Under the pieces are notes generated by a model that was given only the letters and a program-made list of their open reading frames with translations, was not told the origin of the DNA and ran no database searches. This document shows, piece after piece, positions 32,141-40,434 of a stretch of DNA of 44,291 nt; position 1 is the first letter of the stretch; each line of letters opens with the position of its first letter. A program made the translations under genes and the position numbers. Where the stretch lies: NCBI GenBank assembly GCA_045580815.1, contig JAZNOL010000049.1, positions 1 through 44,291 of the forward strand. The letters are read 5' to 3'. The stretch is from JAZNOL01 sp045580815. Its GTDB lineage: Bacteria; Bacillota; Clostridia; RUG12999.

Positions 32141-33559
32141 CTATTTTGCCAGTTTTAGGGTGAACTTAAACTCTGTAAGTCCGCCTTTTTCGCTTTTAAC
32201 CGTAATGTTTTGATTGTGCATATTAATAATGCTTTTTACTATATAAAGCCCCAGTCCGGCACCGGTTTTGTCCTTACTGCGGGATTTATCACTTTTATGA
32301 AATCTCTGCCATATCTGCTCGATTTCCTGCGTATCAATGCCCTCACCGGAATTTATGACCGATATATATACAGTGTCACCTCTTATAGAGGTTTTTAAAC
32401 ATATATCTCCACCATTGTCGGTAAATTTAACTGCATTGTCTATTAAATTTGTAAGCACTCTTTCAATACTGTCCGGTGCTGCATAAACATACGTAACTTC
32501 ATTTGCCAGCGTAAGCTGAACATCTATATCTTTTTCTTCTATACGGTTTTCAAATTTTATAAGTGCAAGACGCAATCTTTCATTTATATCAAATTTTTCA
32601 AAAACCATTTTGCTGTTACCGGACTCAATACGTGCAACGTCAAGCAAATCGTTTACAAGCCGTGTAAGACGTTTTGTTTCATTTACAACAAGAGTTATAT
32701 ATTCGCCACGTTTTTCTTCGGGAACAGTACCGTCTGCAATTCCCTGCATAAACCCGGTGATTATTGTCATAGGAGTGCGAAGCTCATGAGACACGTTTGC
32801 AATGAAATTTTTACTTGTCATATCCAGATTTTCAAGAGAAGATGTCATTTTATTGAAGTTATATGACAGCATACGCATCTCCGGCGACCCGTGAAGATTG
32901 ATTTTCTTGCTGTAATCACCTTTTGAAACAGCTTTTACAGCTTTATCTATTTCTCTTATGGGTTTTGAAATTTGTCGCGTAATAACAAACCCTATACAAA
33001 GAGCACAGCTAAGTGCCACAACCATTGCCCACCATATAAGCCTGAAAACCTCATCTTTAAGCTGTGAAAGCCTGGGTGCAGGTGCTGCACAGAAAATGCC
33101 ACCCTCAACAATGCCCTGTGTTACAATAGGTTTACCGAGCACAAGTGTTTCAAAATCAAAAAAATCTTTAAATCCGCTTGTATCATAAACTGCCTCACCG
33201 TCAACAACCTTATCAACAAGCTTCTGCGGAAGCGGCTGATTTATATACTTATAGGTATTGCTTGAACAGGCGCTGATTTTGCCGTTGCGGTCAAAAACTA
33301 TTATATAGCTTTTTGTATTTCGGCTGTAAAAATCAACAATTATCCCATAGTGGCGGTGTGCCTGTTCATAGGTATATGACTGACTTCTTGCAAATTCAAG
33401 AGAATCAAGAGTTCCCTGTGCAGTAGCTTCAAGCTGTTCTGTTATATTTTTACGGAAATACCCTTCAAGGCTGTAATTAAGCACCAAAATCATTGTGGCA
33501 AACACCGCCAGAACAAGTGCAACAAGCTGTGCAAATATCTTAACGTTGGAATTTCTCAT
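32141..33559 (-). CDS. Membrane-bound sensor histidine kinase (HAMP, HisKA, HATPase)
   Basis: A 472-residue sensor kinase. One membrane helix lies near residues 8-28, an outside sensor of ~140 residues follows, a second helix at about 173-195, then HAMP (about 196-248), HisKA with H258 in NVSHELRTPMTI, and the ATP domain with NLIDNAVKFT (N box), GEGI (G1) and GAGLGLYIVK (G2). The layout is that of the PhoR/WalK/ResE group, without a PAS domain. It lies 25 bases after the response regulator and shares its operon, so the two form a pair. The signal is unknown; operon partners point to the envelope. Confidence 0.92.
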   Translation of the reverse strand: MRNSNVKIFAQLVALVLAVFATMILVLNYSLEGYFRKNITEQLEATAQGTLDSLEFARSQSYTYEQAHRHYGIIVDFYSRNTKSYIIVFDRNGKISACSSNTYKYINQPLPQKLVDKVVDGEAVYDTSGFKDFFDFETLVLGKPIVTQGIVEGGIFCAAPAPRLSQLKDEVFRLIWWAMVVALSCALCIGFVITRQISKPIREIDKAVKAVSKGDYSKKINLHGSPEMRMLSYNFNKMTSSLENLDMTSKNFIANVSHELRTPMTIITGFMQGIADGTVPEEKRGEYITLVVNETKRLTRLVNDLLDVARIESGNSKMVFEKFDINERLRLALIKFENRIEEKDIDVQLTLANEVTYVYAAPDSIERVLTNLIDNAVKFTDNGGDICLKTSIRGDTVYISVINSGEGIDTQEIEQIWQRFHKSDKSRSKDKTGAGLGLYIVKSIINMHNQNITVKSEKGGLTEFKFTLKLAK

Positions 33560-33584
33560 TTTTCATCTCCGACAATCAGAATAA

Positions 33585-34277
33585 TTATTTGACTTCAAAT
33601 TTATATCCTACGCCCCAGACGGTTTTAAGCGTCCAGCCGCTTTCTGCCGGTTCAATTTTTTCACGGATTCGTTTTATATGCACGTCAACCGTTCTGGAAT
33701 CTCCGAAAAAGTCATATCCCCATATTTCATCAAGAAGCTGTTCTCTTGTGAACACCTTGTTGGGATTACATGCCAGAAAATACAGCAGTTCAAGCTCTTT
33801 CGGCGGAACATCAACGGTTTTACCGTTTATCTGCAATTCATAATTTTCCTGATTTATTTTTATATTCTCATATTCAATTTCTTTTTCGTTTGACATTCCG
33901 TCGGTTTTGCCGTCGCATCTGCGCATAACAGCTTTTATGCGTGCTACAAGCTCACGGGTATCAAAGGGTTTTGAAATATAGTCATCCGCACCCAGTTCAA
34001 GCCCTAAAACCTTGTCAAAGGTATCATCCTTTGCTGTAAGCATAATTATCGGAACGTTACTGGTTTTTCTGATTTCGCGGCAGACCTCAAACCCGTCCAT
34101 ACCGGGAAGCATTATGTCAAGGAGCACAAGTGACGGTTGCATAAGACGCACTTTATCCACACCTGCATTGCCGCTGTTTGCTGTTTCAACGCTGTATCCT
34201 TCTTTTTCAAGATACATACGCACAAGCTCGCAAATATTATAATCGTCATCAATAACAAGTATTGTTTCTGCCGCCAT
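33585..34277 (-). CDS. OmpR family response regulator
   Basis: A 230-residue regulator. The receiver domain (1-120) has the acidic pocket DDD at 10-12, phospho-acceptor D54 in LLDIMLPG, T81 and K103 (SKPF). The C-terminal winged helix of the OmpR/PhoB type has GKTVDVPPKELELL and HIKRIREKIEPAESGW (about 180-212). I chose ATG 34277, 8 bases after TTGGAGG; an upstream frame start at 34307 would overlap the leader. It heads an operon RR-HK-yloU-fakA-rdgB and pairs with the kinase. Its targets are unknown. Confidence 0.93.
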   Translation of the reverse strand: MAAETILVIDDDYNICELVRMYLEKEGYSVETANSGNAGVDKVRLMQPSLVLLDIMLPGMDGFEVCREIRKTSNVPIIMLTAKDDTFDKVLGLELGADDYISKPFDTRELVARIKAVMRRCDGKTDGMSNEKEIEYENIKINQENYELQINGKTVDVPPKELELLYFLACNPNKVFTREQLLDEIWGYDFFGDSRTVDVHIKRIREKIEPAESGWTLKTVWGVGYKFEVK

Positions 34278-34311
34278 TCCTACTTCCTCCAATACATTAT
34301 ACTTCATTGTA

Positions 34312-34340
34312 ATTATACATCATTTTTTGATGCAAGTCAA
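34312..34340 (-). promoter_or_regulatory. Promoter of the response-regulator operon
   Basis: Minus strand: TTGACT (34340-34335), 17-base spacer, TATAAT (34317-34312). The divergent ychF promoter starts about 64 bases away. Confidence 0.8.
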
Positions 34341-34403
34341 TAGATTAAACATTTTTTGTGTAATTTTAATAAAAATTCTTACCGATATTTTCCAAAAAAA
34401 CAC

Positions 34404-34431
34404 TTGCTTATTTATAAATTTATGGTATAAT
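34404..34431 (+). promoter_or_regulatory. ychF promoter
   Basis: TTGCTT (34404-34409), 16-base spacer, TATAAT (34426-34431) with extended -10 TGG before it. Confidence 0.7.
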
Positions 34432-34490
34432 ATATAATGTAACATTTTTTGGAATTATAAAACCATAATATTTTGAAAGGACACTTATAA

Positions 34491-35588
34491 ATGAAACTTG
34501 GTATAGTAGGACTTCCCAACGTGGGAAAAAGCACACTTTTCAATGCAATCACCAAAGCAGGTGCCGAATCGGCAAACTACCCCTTTTGTACAATAGAACC
34601 TAACGTGGGTGTGGTTGATGTTCCCGACAAACGTCTTGATGTTCTAGCACAGATGTACAATCCGAAAAAAATCACGCCTGCCTTTATAGAATTTGTTGAC
34701 ATCGCCGGTCTTGTAAAAGGTGCAAGCAAAGGCGAAGGTCTGGGAAACAAATTTTTGTCACATATCCGTGAGGTTGACGCAATTATTCACGTTGTACGTT
34801 GTTTTGACGACCCCAACATCGTTCACGTTGACGGCAGTGTAAACCCCATGCGTGACCTTGAAACAATAAACTTTGAGCTTATTTTAGCCGACCTTGAAAT
34901 GGTTGAAAAACGTGCAGAGCGTGCAAAAAAACTTGTGCGTACTGCTGATAAAAAATATGCCGCTGAGGCTGATGTTCTTGAAAAAATCAAAACAACTCTC
35001 GAAGCCGGCAAATGTGCAAGAACTCTTGACCTTTCCGATGAAGAAAAAGCACTTATACGTGACCTTAATCTGCTGACACTCAAACCCGTTATCTATGCAG
35101 CAAATGTTGCAGAAGACGATTTCAAGGCAGGTATTGAAAACAACGAATATGTTAAAGCACTTGCAGAATTTGCTTTAACAGACGGTTCACAGGTTATGCC
35201 TGTTTCTGCCGCAATCGAAGAAGAAATTGCACAGCTTGACGACGAAGACAAACAGATGTTTCTTGCCGATATGGGGCTTGACCAGTCCGGTCTTGACAGA
35301 CTTATTTCAGCAAGCTATACCCTGCTTGGTCTTATAAGCTATCTTACAGCCGGCGAACCTGAGGTAAGAGCCTGGACAATCAAAAAGGGCACAAAAGCTC
35401 CTCAGGCGGCAGGTAAAATCCATACCGACTTTGAACGCGGATTTATCCGTGCAGAGGTTGTTGCTTATGATGACCTTATAAACTGCGGTTCAATGACCGC
35501 CGCTAAAGAAAAAGGTCTTGTACGTCTTGAGGGAAAAGAATATGTCATGAACGACGGTGACATTGTTCTGTTCAGATTCAACGTATAA
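34491..35588 (+). CDS. ychF: Redox-regulated ATPase YchF (OLA1 family)
   Basis: A 365-residue P-loop NTPase of the Obg-like family that prefers ATP and associates with ribosomes and stress response. The P-loop is GLPNVGKST (6-14), switch motif DIAGLVKGAS (about 67-76), and the C-terminal TGS-like domain is present (GSMTAAKEKGLVRLEGKEY in pieces). Length is that of the family. The ATG follows GAAAGGACA. It is a housekeeping gene and is followed after 103 bases by the V-ATPase operon, with no terminator seen between, so it may contribute transcripts to that operon. Confidence 0.95.
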   Translation: MKLGIVGLPNVGKSTLFNAITKAGAESANYPFCTIEPNVGVVDVPDKRLDVLAQMYNPKKITPAFIEFVDIAGLVKGASKGEGLGNKFLSHIREVDAIIHVVRCFDDPNIVHVDGSVNPMRDLETINFELILADLEMVEKRAERAKKLVRTADKKYAAEADVLEKIKTTLEAGKCARTLDLSDEEKALIRDLNLLTLKPVIYAANVAEDDFKAGIENNEYVKALAEFALTDGSQVMPVSAAIEEEIAQLDDEDKQMFLADMGLDQSGLDRLISASYTLLGLISYLTAGEPEVRAWTIKKGTKAPQAAGKIHTDFERGFIRAEVVAYDDLINCGSMTAAKEKGLVRLEGKEYVMNDGDIVLFRFNV

Positions 35589-35691
35589 AATTTACAGTTT
35601 CAAGTATTTTTACAACATTTTTGGCAGATAATTTAAAACAGCGAACATATATTTTGTAAAAACACAATTTTTATTCAGGAGGTGACTGTCC

Positions 35692-35997
35692 GTGGATAAT
35701 GTACTTGCAGAAATTCAGGCAGCCGAAGCCCGGGCGGCAGACACTGTTGCCAAAGCAAAAGAGGACGGTGCAAAAATCGTTGAGGATGCAAAATTAAAAT
35801 GCACCGAAATTTTGGAAAGTAAAATCAAAGCGGCTCACGATGCGGCTGACAAAACTGTTGCTGATGCAAAATCCGAGGCTGATTTGCTTTATCAGAAAAT
35901 ACTATCGGAATACAACTCTGATTGTGAAAAAACAGAAAAAACCGCACAGGCAAACATATCTGCCGCCGCGGATGCTATTATTAAAAATCTGGTTTAA
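35692..35997 (+). CDS. ntpF: V-type ATPase peripheral stalk subunit (NtpF/G-H type)
   Basis: A short 101-residue coiled-coil protein rich in Ala, Lys and Glu (EAARADTVAKAKEDG-like heptads), the G/H-type stalk subunit that pairs with NtpE to form the peripheral stalk. It starts with GTG after AGGAGGTGA, a strong ribosome site. It is the first of nine V-ATPase genes in the order F-I-K-E-C-G-A-B-D, as in Enterococcus hirae. I saw no clear promoter in the 103 bases upstream. Its small size and coiled-coil make the call depend partly on position. Confidence 0.85.
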   Translation: MDNVLAEIQAAEARAADTVAKAKEDGAKIVEDAKLKCTEILESKIKAAHDAADKTVADAKSEADLLYQKILSEYNSDCEKTEKTAQANISAAADAIIKNLV

Positions 35998-36037
35998 TCC
36001 GGCACGGATTAAAATTTAATTTAAGGAGGTGCCGAAA

Positions 36038-37993
36038 TTGGCAATTGTACCGATGTCAAAAATCAGCATTTTCGGGCATAAAAGCGAACGGTCGGCTGTT
36101 ATCCGCCGATTGCAGCTTTGTGAAAATGTTGAAATTGCATCACTTCCCGACGGTATAGAGACCGAGGATGTTTCAAGCGAACTTGCCATAATTGAAAGAC
36201 AGATTACGCTTATTTCCGGCGCATTGGGAATATTAAAGCCTTATGACAAAACAAAATCGGGGCTTTTTAAATCAAAAGACGAAGTTGACAGCGATGCTTA
36301 CAAAAATGCAAAGAAAAACCGCGAAGAAATTTTAAAATATGTTTACAAAGCAGTAAACACAAACAAAAAAATTTCCGAGGATACTGCCGCTATTGCAAGG
36401 CTCAAAGGTCAGATTTCATCTTATGAGCCATGGCAGGCTTTTGATATTCCTCTTGATTTTTCGGGAACAAAAAACACCTATGCATTTATGGGCAGTATTC
36501 CGTCATCGGTTAATTTTGATGCAATGTGTGGCGAGCTTGAAGAAAAGTTTCCGGAGATTTTTGTAACCCTTGTAAACCAAAATCCCGATGCACTTGCTAT
36601 CGCGGTTTTCTGTATGAAAGCCGACCGGTTTGATGTGGAAAGCATGCTTCGCAGCTTCGGATTTTCAAAACCGTCTTTTGAGCTTTCTTCAAACAATGCA
36701 AAAATGGAAATTGAAAAAATCAACGCACGCATAGCCGGGCTTGAAAAATCCATTGAAGACAGCAAAAAAAATTTGGAGCTTTTATGTGATAAAAAGCAGG
36801 ATATTCAGCTTTTGTACGATTATCTGCTTACTGCACGGGAACGCAGAAACGCACGAAGTAAAATCGGAAGCACCGACCAGACCTTTGTTATTGACGGATT
36901 CACTCCCACCGGGGATGCAGAGAAAATCAGAGAAAGTCTTGAATCAGAATTTTGCTGTCATGTAATTATCGGTGAAATCGGTGAAGACGAGGCTATGCCA
37001 ATCAAGTTTGACAACAATGCATTTGTTGCTCCCGTTGAGCCGGTTACCGAAATGTTCAGCTATCCCAGCAAAAACGACGTTGACCCCAACCCGGTAATGT
37101 CAATCTTCTACTACATTTTCTTTGGACTGATGCTCAGTGATGCCGGGTACGGCTTACTGCTGTTTTTCGGTGGCTTGTTTATTACAAAAAAATTCAGACC
37201 CGAAGGCACAATGGGCAAAATGATTAAAATGTTTACTATATGCGGAATAGGCACAACTTTCTGGGGTGCACTTTTCGGCAGCTGGTTCGGGGATATTATC
37301 CAACAAGTAGGCAAAACTTTTTTTGGTGTACAAATTGGCGAGCTGGGTATTTACAATCCTATCACAGACCCGATGCCGCTGCTGATTTTATCCTTTGTTT
37401 TAGGCGGCATTCACTTGTTTACGGCAATGGGCGTAAACTTTTACAACCTTTGCCGACACGGCAAGGTGTGGGACGCAATTTTCGACATAGGCTTCTGGTA
37501 TCTGTTTTTAATTGGGTTAATTCTTATAATACCAATGGCTCCCCTTGGCACAGGTATTTTAGGCACAGTAGGCAAATATATGGCAATTGCCGGTGCTGTG
37601 GGGCTTGTTCTCACACAGGGTAGAAGCAAGAAAAACATTTTTGCCAGAATTTTAGGCGGATTTACGGGGCTTTATTCCGTAACATCCTACCTCAGTGATA
37701 TTCTGTCTTATTCAAGACTTCTTGCACTGGGACTTGCAACAGGCGTTATTTCAAACGTTGTAAACACAATGGCGGTTATGGGCGGAAACAGCATAATTGG
37801 CGTTATCATGCTGATTGTAATATTCATATTTGGACACACGCTCAACCTGCTTATCAACCTGCTTGGTGCATATGTTCACACAAACAGACTGCACTATGTG
37901 GAATTTTTCCAGAAGTTTTACGAAGGCGGCGGCAAGAAATTCACCCCCTTCGGACTTAATACAAAATACACAAAAACAAAAAAACAAAATTAA
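36038..37993 (+). CDS. ntpI: V-type ATPase subunit I (membrane stator)
   Basis: The a/I-type stator of the V-ATPase, 651 residues from the chosen start. The N-terminal ~340 residues form the cytoplasmic stalk-contacting part with coiled-coils; the C-terminal ~300 form about seven or eight membrane helices, starting MSIFYYIFFGLMLSDAGYG and including YLSDILSYSRLLALGLATG with the conserved arginine that faces the ring. I chose TTG 36038 (MAIVPMSK) because AGGAGG lies 8 bases before it; the GTG at 36029 overlaps that site. The gene follows ntpF by 40 bases. Confidence 0.93.
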   Translation: MAIVPMSKISIFGHKSERSAVIRRLQLCENVEIASLPDGIETEDVSSELAIIERQITLISGALGILKPYDKTKSGLFKSKDEVDSDAYKNAKKNREEILKYVYKAVNTNKKISEDTAAIARLKGQISSYEPWQAFDIPLDFSGTKNTYAFMGSIPSSVNFDAMCGELEEKFPEIFVTLVNQNPDALAIAVFCMKADRFDVESMLRSFGFSKPSFELSSNNAKMEIEKINARIAGLEKSIEDSKKNLELLCDKKQDIQLLYDYLLTARERRNARSKIGSTDQTFVIDGFTPTGDAEKIRESLESEFCCHVIIGEIGEDEAMPIKFDNNAFVAPVEPVTEMFSYPSKNDVDPNPVMSIFYYIFFGLMLSDAGYGLLLFFGGLFITKKFRPEGTMGKMIKMFTICGIGTTFWGALFGSWFGDIIQQVGKTFFGVQIGELGIYNPITDPMPLLILSFVLGGIHLFTAMGVNFYNLCRHGKVWDAIFDIGFWYLFLIGLILIIPMAPLGTGILGTVGKYMAIAGAVGLVLTQGRSKKNIFARILGGFTGLYSVTSYLSDILSYSRLLALGLATGVISNVVNTMAVMGGNSIIGVIMLIVIFIFGHTLNLLINLLGAYVHTNRLHYVEFFQKFYEGGGKKFTPFGLNTKYTKTKKQN

Positions 37994-38012
37994 TTTTTAG
38001 GAGGAAAATCAA

Positions 38013-38486
38013 ATGTTAGGAACAGTTTTAGCAACAATCGGTGCGGCACTTGCCGTAGTTCTTTCGGGCATAGGCTCTGCAAGAGGAGTAGGTATGGTTG
38101 GTGAGGCCGGTGCAGGCGTAGTAACAGAAGACCCCGGAAAGTTCGGTCAGATTCTCGTACTCCAGCTTCTTCCCGGTACACAGGGTATTTACGGCATTAT
38201 CACAGCATTCCTTATTTTGAGCAACATCGGTATTATCGGCGGCGGCAGTGCAGACATCACATGGCAGACAGGTCTGCTTTATTTCGGTGCGGCACTTCCC
38301 ATTGCAATTGTTGGTTATTTTTCTGCAATTGCACAGGCTCGTGCAGCAGCAGCCGGTGTAAGCATCGTTGCAAAAAAACCCGAAGAAATGTCAAAGGCAA
38401 TTACATTCTCTGCAATGGTTGAAACATACGCCGTTTTTGCACTTCTTATTTCACTTCTCGCAATTTTCGGTATTGCAGCTTTATAA
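38013..38486 (+). CDS. ntpK: V-type ATPase subunit K (membrane rotor ring, Na+-type)
   Basis: The proteolipid subunit of the rotor ring, 157 residues with four helices. The ion site residues of the Na+-translocating Enterococcus hirae ring are all present in matching context: T56 and Q57 in LLPGTQGIYG, Q108 in SAIAQARAA, and the carboxylate E137 in AMVETYA. This suggests the enzyme moves Na+ and not only H+. The ATG follows TTAGGAGGAAAATC. The coupling ion is inferred by comparison with the known ring and not shown. Confidence 0.95.
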   Translation: MLGTVLATIGAALAVVLSGIGSARGVGMVGEAGAGVVTEDPGKFGQILVLQLLPGTQGIYGIITAFLILSNIGIIGGGSADITWQTGLLYFGAALPIAIVGYFSAIAQARAAAAGVSIVAKKPEEMSKAITFSAMVETYAVFALLISLLAIFGIAAL

Positions 38487-38536
38487 TTCATAACAAGTCT
38501 GTAAATTAAAACAGACAGAAAGGCTACGGATACAAA

Positions 38537-39121
38537 ATGAACAGTCTTGAAAAACTGACATCAAAAATTGAAGACGGTGCAAAATTACAGGCTGACGAAA
38601 TAATTAAAGAGGCTTCATCTCAGGCTCAGGAGCTTATTTCTCAGGCAGAAGCACAGGCTAAAACTGCGTGTGATAAAATCCGCGCTGATGCCGAAAATTC
38701 TGCACAGAGCATTCTTCGCAGTGCTGATTCGCAAGGCAATTTAGACGGCAGAAAAAATCTTCTTTCTTCCCGTCGCAAAATGATTGATGCGGCATTTGCA
38801 AAAGCCAGAGAAACACTCCTTGCACTTTCCGATGCAGATTATTTCGATTTTATTTTAAAAACCGTCAAAAAAATATATAGCGGCTCTGATGCCGAAATTA
38901 TCCTTAATAAATCCGATATTGCACGTATGCCGGCAGATTTTGAAAAAACTCTTGCTGAAATTTCGGGCGGTAAAATCACTTTATCAACCGAACCGGGCAG
39001 CTTTGACGGCGGATTTGTTTTAAAATACGCATTTCTTGAAGAAAACTGCACTCTTGATGCACTTTTGCGTCAGAGCAGGGAAACTCTTGAAGACACAGCA
39101 GCAAAAATTCTATTTGCTTAA
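38537..39121 (+). CDS. ntpE: V-type ATPase subunit E (peripheral stalk)
   Basis: A 194-residue stalk subunit. Residues 1-75 form a long coiled-coil (AQELISQAEAQAKTACDKIR region) that pairs with NtpF; the C-terminal globular part (about 90-194) contacts the catalytic head, with the typical GGFVLKY segment (about 157-163) and a final DALLRQSRETLEDTAAKILF helix. The ribosome site is GAAAGG. It lies between ntpK and ntpC as expected. Confidence 0.9.
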   Translation: MNSLEKLTSKIEDGAKLQADEIIKEASSQAQELISQAEAQAKTACDKIRADAENSAQSILRSADSQGNLDGRKNLLSSRRKMIDAAFAKARETLLALSDADYFDFILKTVKKIYSGSDAEIILNKSDIARMPADFEKTLAEISGGKITLSTEPGSFDGGFVLKYAFLEENCTLDALLRQSRETLEDTAAKILFA

Positions 39122-39138
39122 AGAAAGGATGCTTTCCG

Positions 39139-40110
39139 ATGAAAGAAACATCATATGCATATGCGGTCGCAAGACTGCACGCCATCGAAAACTCCCTGCT
39201 TTCCCAAGCTGACATGGAGATGCTTATTTGTGCAAAAAGCCCATCCGAATGCATGAGAATTCTTGCAGACAAAGGATATTCAAGCGAAAGTGCAAATGCT
39301 TCTCCCGAAGAAATTTTTGCAAACGAAACAAAAAAAATGTGGTCACTTATAAATGAACTTGTGCCGGACTGCAAAGTATTTGACATATTCATTTATAAAA
39401 ACGATTTTCACAATTTAAAGGTTATAATGAAAGGGCTGGTCAGCGGCAAACCCTACGAGGGACTTTTGCTGTCCCCCACAACCGTTGATACAGAGCTTAT
39501 TAGCCGGGCTGTTACGGACAAAAACTTTGCTATTTTGCCCGAAATGATGGCAACAGCCGCAGACGAGGCGTATTATGCACTCACCGCCAACGGTGACCCG
39601 CAAATGTCGTCTGTGATTATTGACAAGGCTTATCTTACGGCGTTTTATAATGTTGCATCAGAAGCTGGTGAAGATTTTCTCAAAAAACTTGCCGACCTGA
39701 CAATTGACAACGCAAACGTTAAAACTGCTGCAAGATGCAGCAAAATCGGCAAGGACATGACCTTTGTATCGAAATGCCTCGTTCCTTTGGGAAGTTTCGA
39801 TATTTCCGGTCTTGCCACAGCCGCAGGCGGCGGTTTTACGGCGGTTAAAGAGTTTTTAGCATCAACCGTTTACGGCCGTATGCTTGAAGAAGCCGGCGAC
39901 GATTTCTCGGTGTTTGAAAAGCTTTGCGACAATCTCATTATGAACTTTATCCGTGATGCAAAATATGCTTTTTTCGGTATAAAACCGATTGTTGGCTTTA
40001 TTTTTGCAAAAGAAACCGAAATCAAAGCACTTCACATTATAGTTTCGGGCAAATTAAGCGGTCTTGACGAAGAAATGCTCAGAGGGAGGCTGAGAATGCT
40101 TTATGTATAA
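39139..40110 (+). CDS. ntpC: V-type ATPase subunit C (central stalk d/AC39 type)
   Basis: A 323-residue all-helical subunit that sits on the membrane ring and links it to the central shaft. The N-terminal SYAYAVARLHAIENSLLS and the DFHNLKVIMKG segment (about 91-101) are typical, and VGFIFAKETEIKALHIIVSG near the C-terminus is the family signature. It starts after AAGAAAGGATG and overlaps ntpG by eight bases. Confidence 0.93.
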   Translation: MKETSYAYAVARLHAIENSLLSQADMEMLICAKSPSECMRILADKGYSSESANASPEEIFANETKKMWSLINELVPDCKVFDIFIYKNDFHNLKVIMKGLVSGKPYEGLLLSPTTVDTELISRAVTDKNFAILPEMMATAADEAYYALTANGDPQMSSVIIDKAYLTAFYNVASEAGEDFLKKLADLTIDNANVKTAARCSKIGKDMTFVSKCLVPLGSFDISGLATAAGGGFTAVKEFLASTVYGRMLEEAGDDFSVFEKLCDNLIMNFIRDAKYAFFGIKPIVGFIFAKETEIKALHIIVSGKLSGLDEEMLRGRLRMLYV

Positions 40111-40420
40111 AATAGGCGTTATCGGCGACAAAAGCAGTGTGCAGGGTTTTCTTGCAATCGGGCTTGACATTTTTGTTTGTGACAACAAAGACTTGGCCGA
40201 AGAAACTCTTGCAAAATGTGTAAAAAATGATTATGCAATTATTTATATAACCGAACAGCTTGCAGCATTAATTCCTGACGAAATTGAAAAATACGGTCAG
40301 TTGCAGTTGCCTGCTATTATACCGATTCCGGGTTTTAAAGGAAGTTTAGGTATTGGCATGGCAAATGTAAAAAAATCTATTGAACGGGCTGTAGGCTCTG
40401 ATATTATATCTAATGAATAG
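40103..40420 (+). CDS. ntpG: V-type ATPase subunit F (NtpG)
   Basis: A 105-residue Rossmann-like subunit of the central shaft (called NtpG in Enterococcus, F elsewhere). It starts YKIGVIGDKSSVQGFLAIGL and has DYAIIYITEQLA and PAIIPIPGFKGSLG, all family signatures. It begins inside the end of ntpC, with GGGAGGCTGAG as the ribosome site, so its translation is coupled. Confidence 0.93.
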   Translation: MYKIGVIGDKSSVQGFLAIGLDIFVCDNKDLAEETLAKCVKNDYAIIYITEQLAALIPDEIEKYGQLQLPAIIPIPGFKGSLGIGMANVKKSIERAVGSDIISNE

Positions 40421-40434
40421 GCGGGTGACATACC

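Noticed and set aside
36029..36037. GTG as the ntpI start
   Set aside because: It overlaps the AGGAGG site that properly serves the TTG at 36038.
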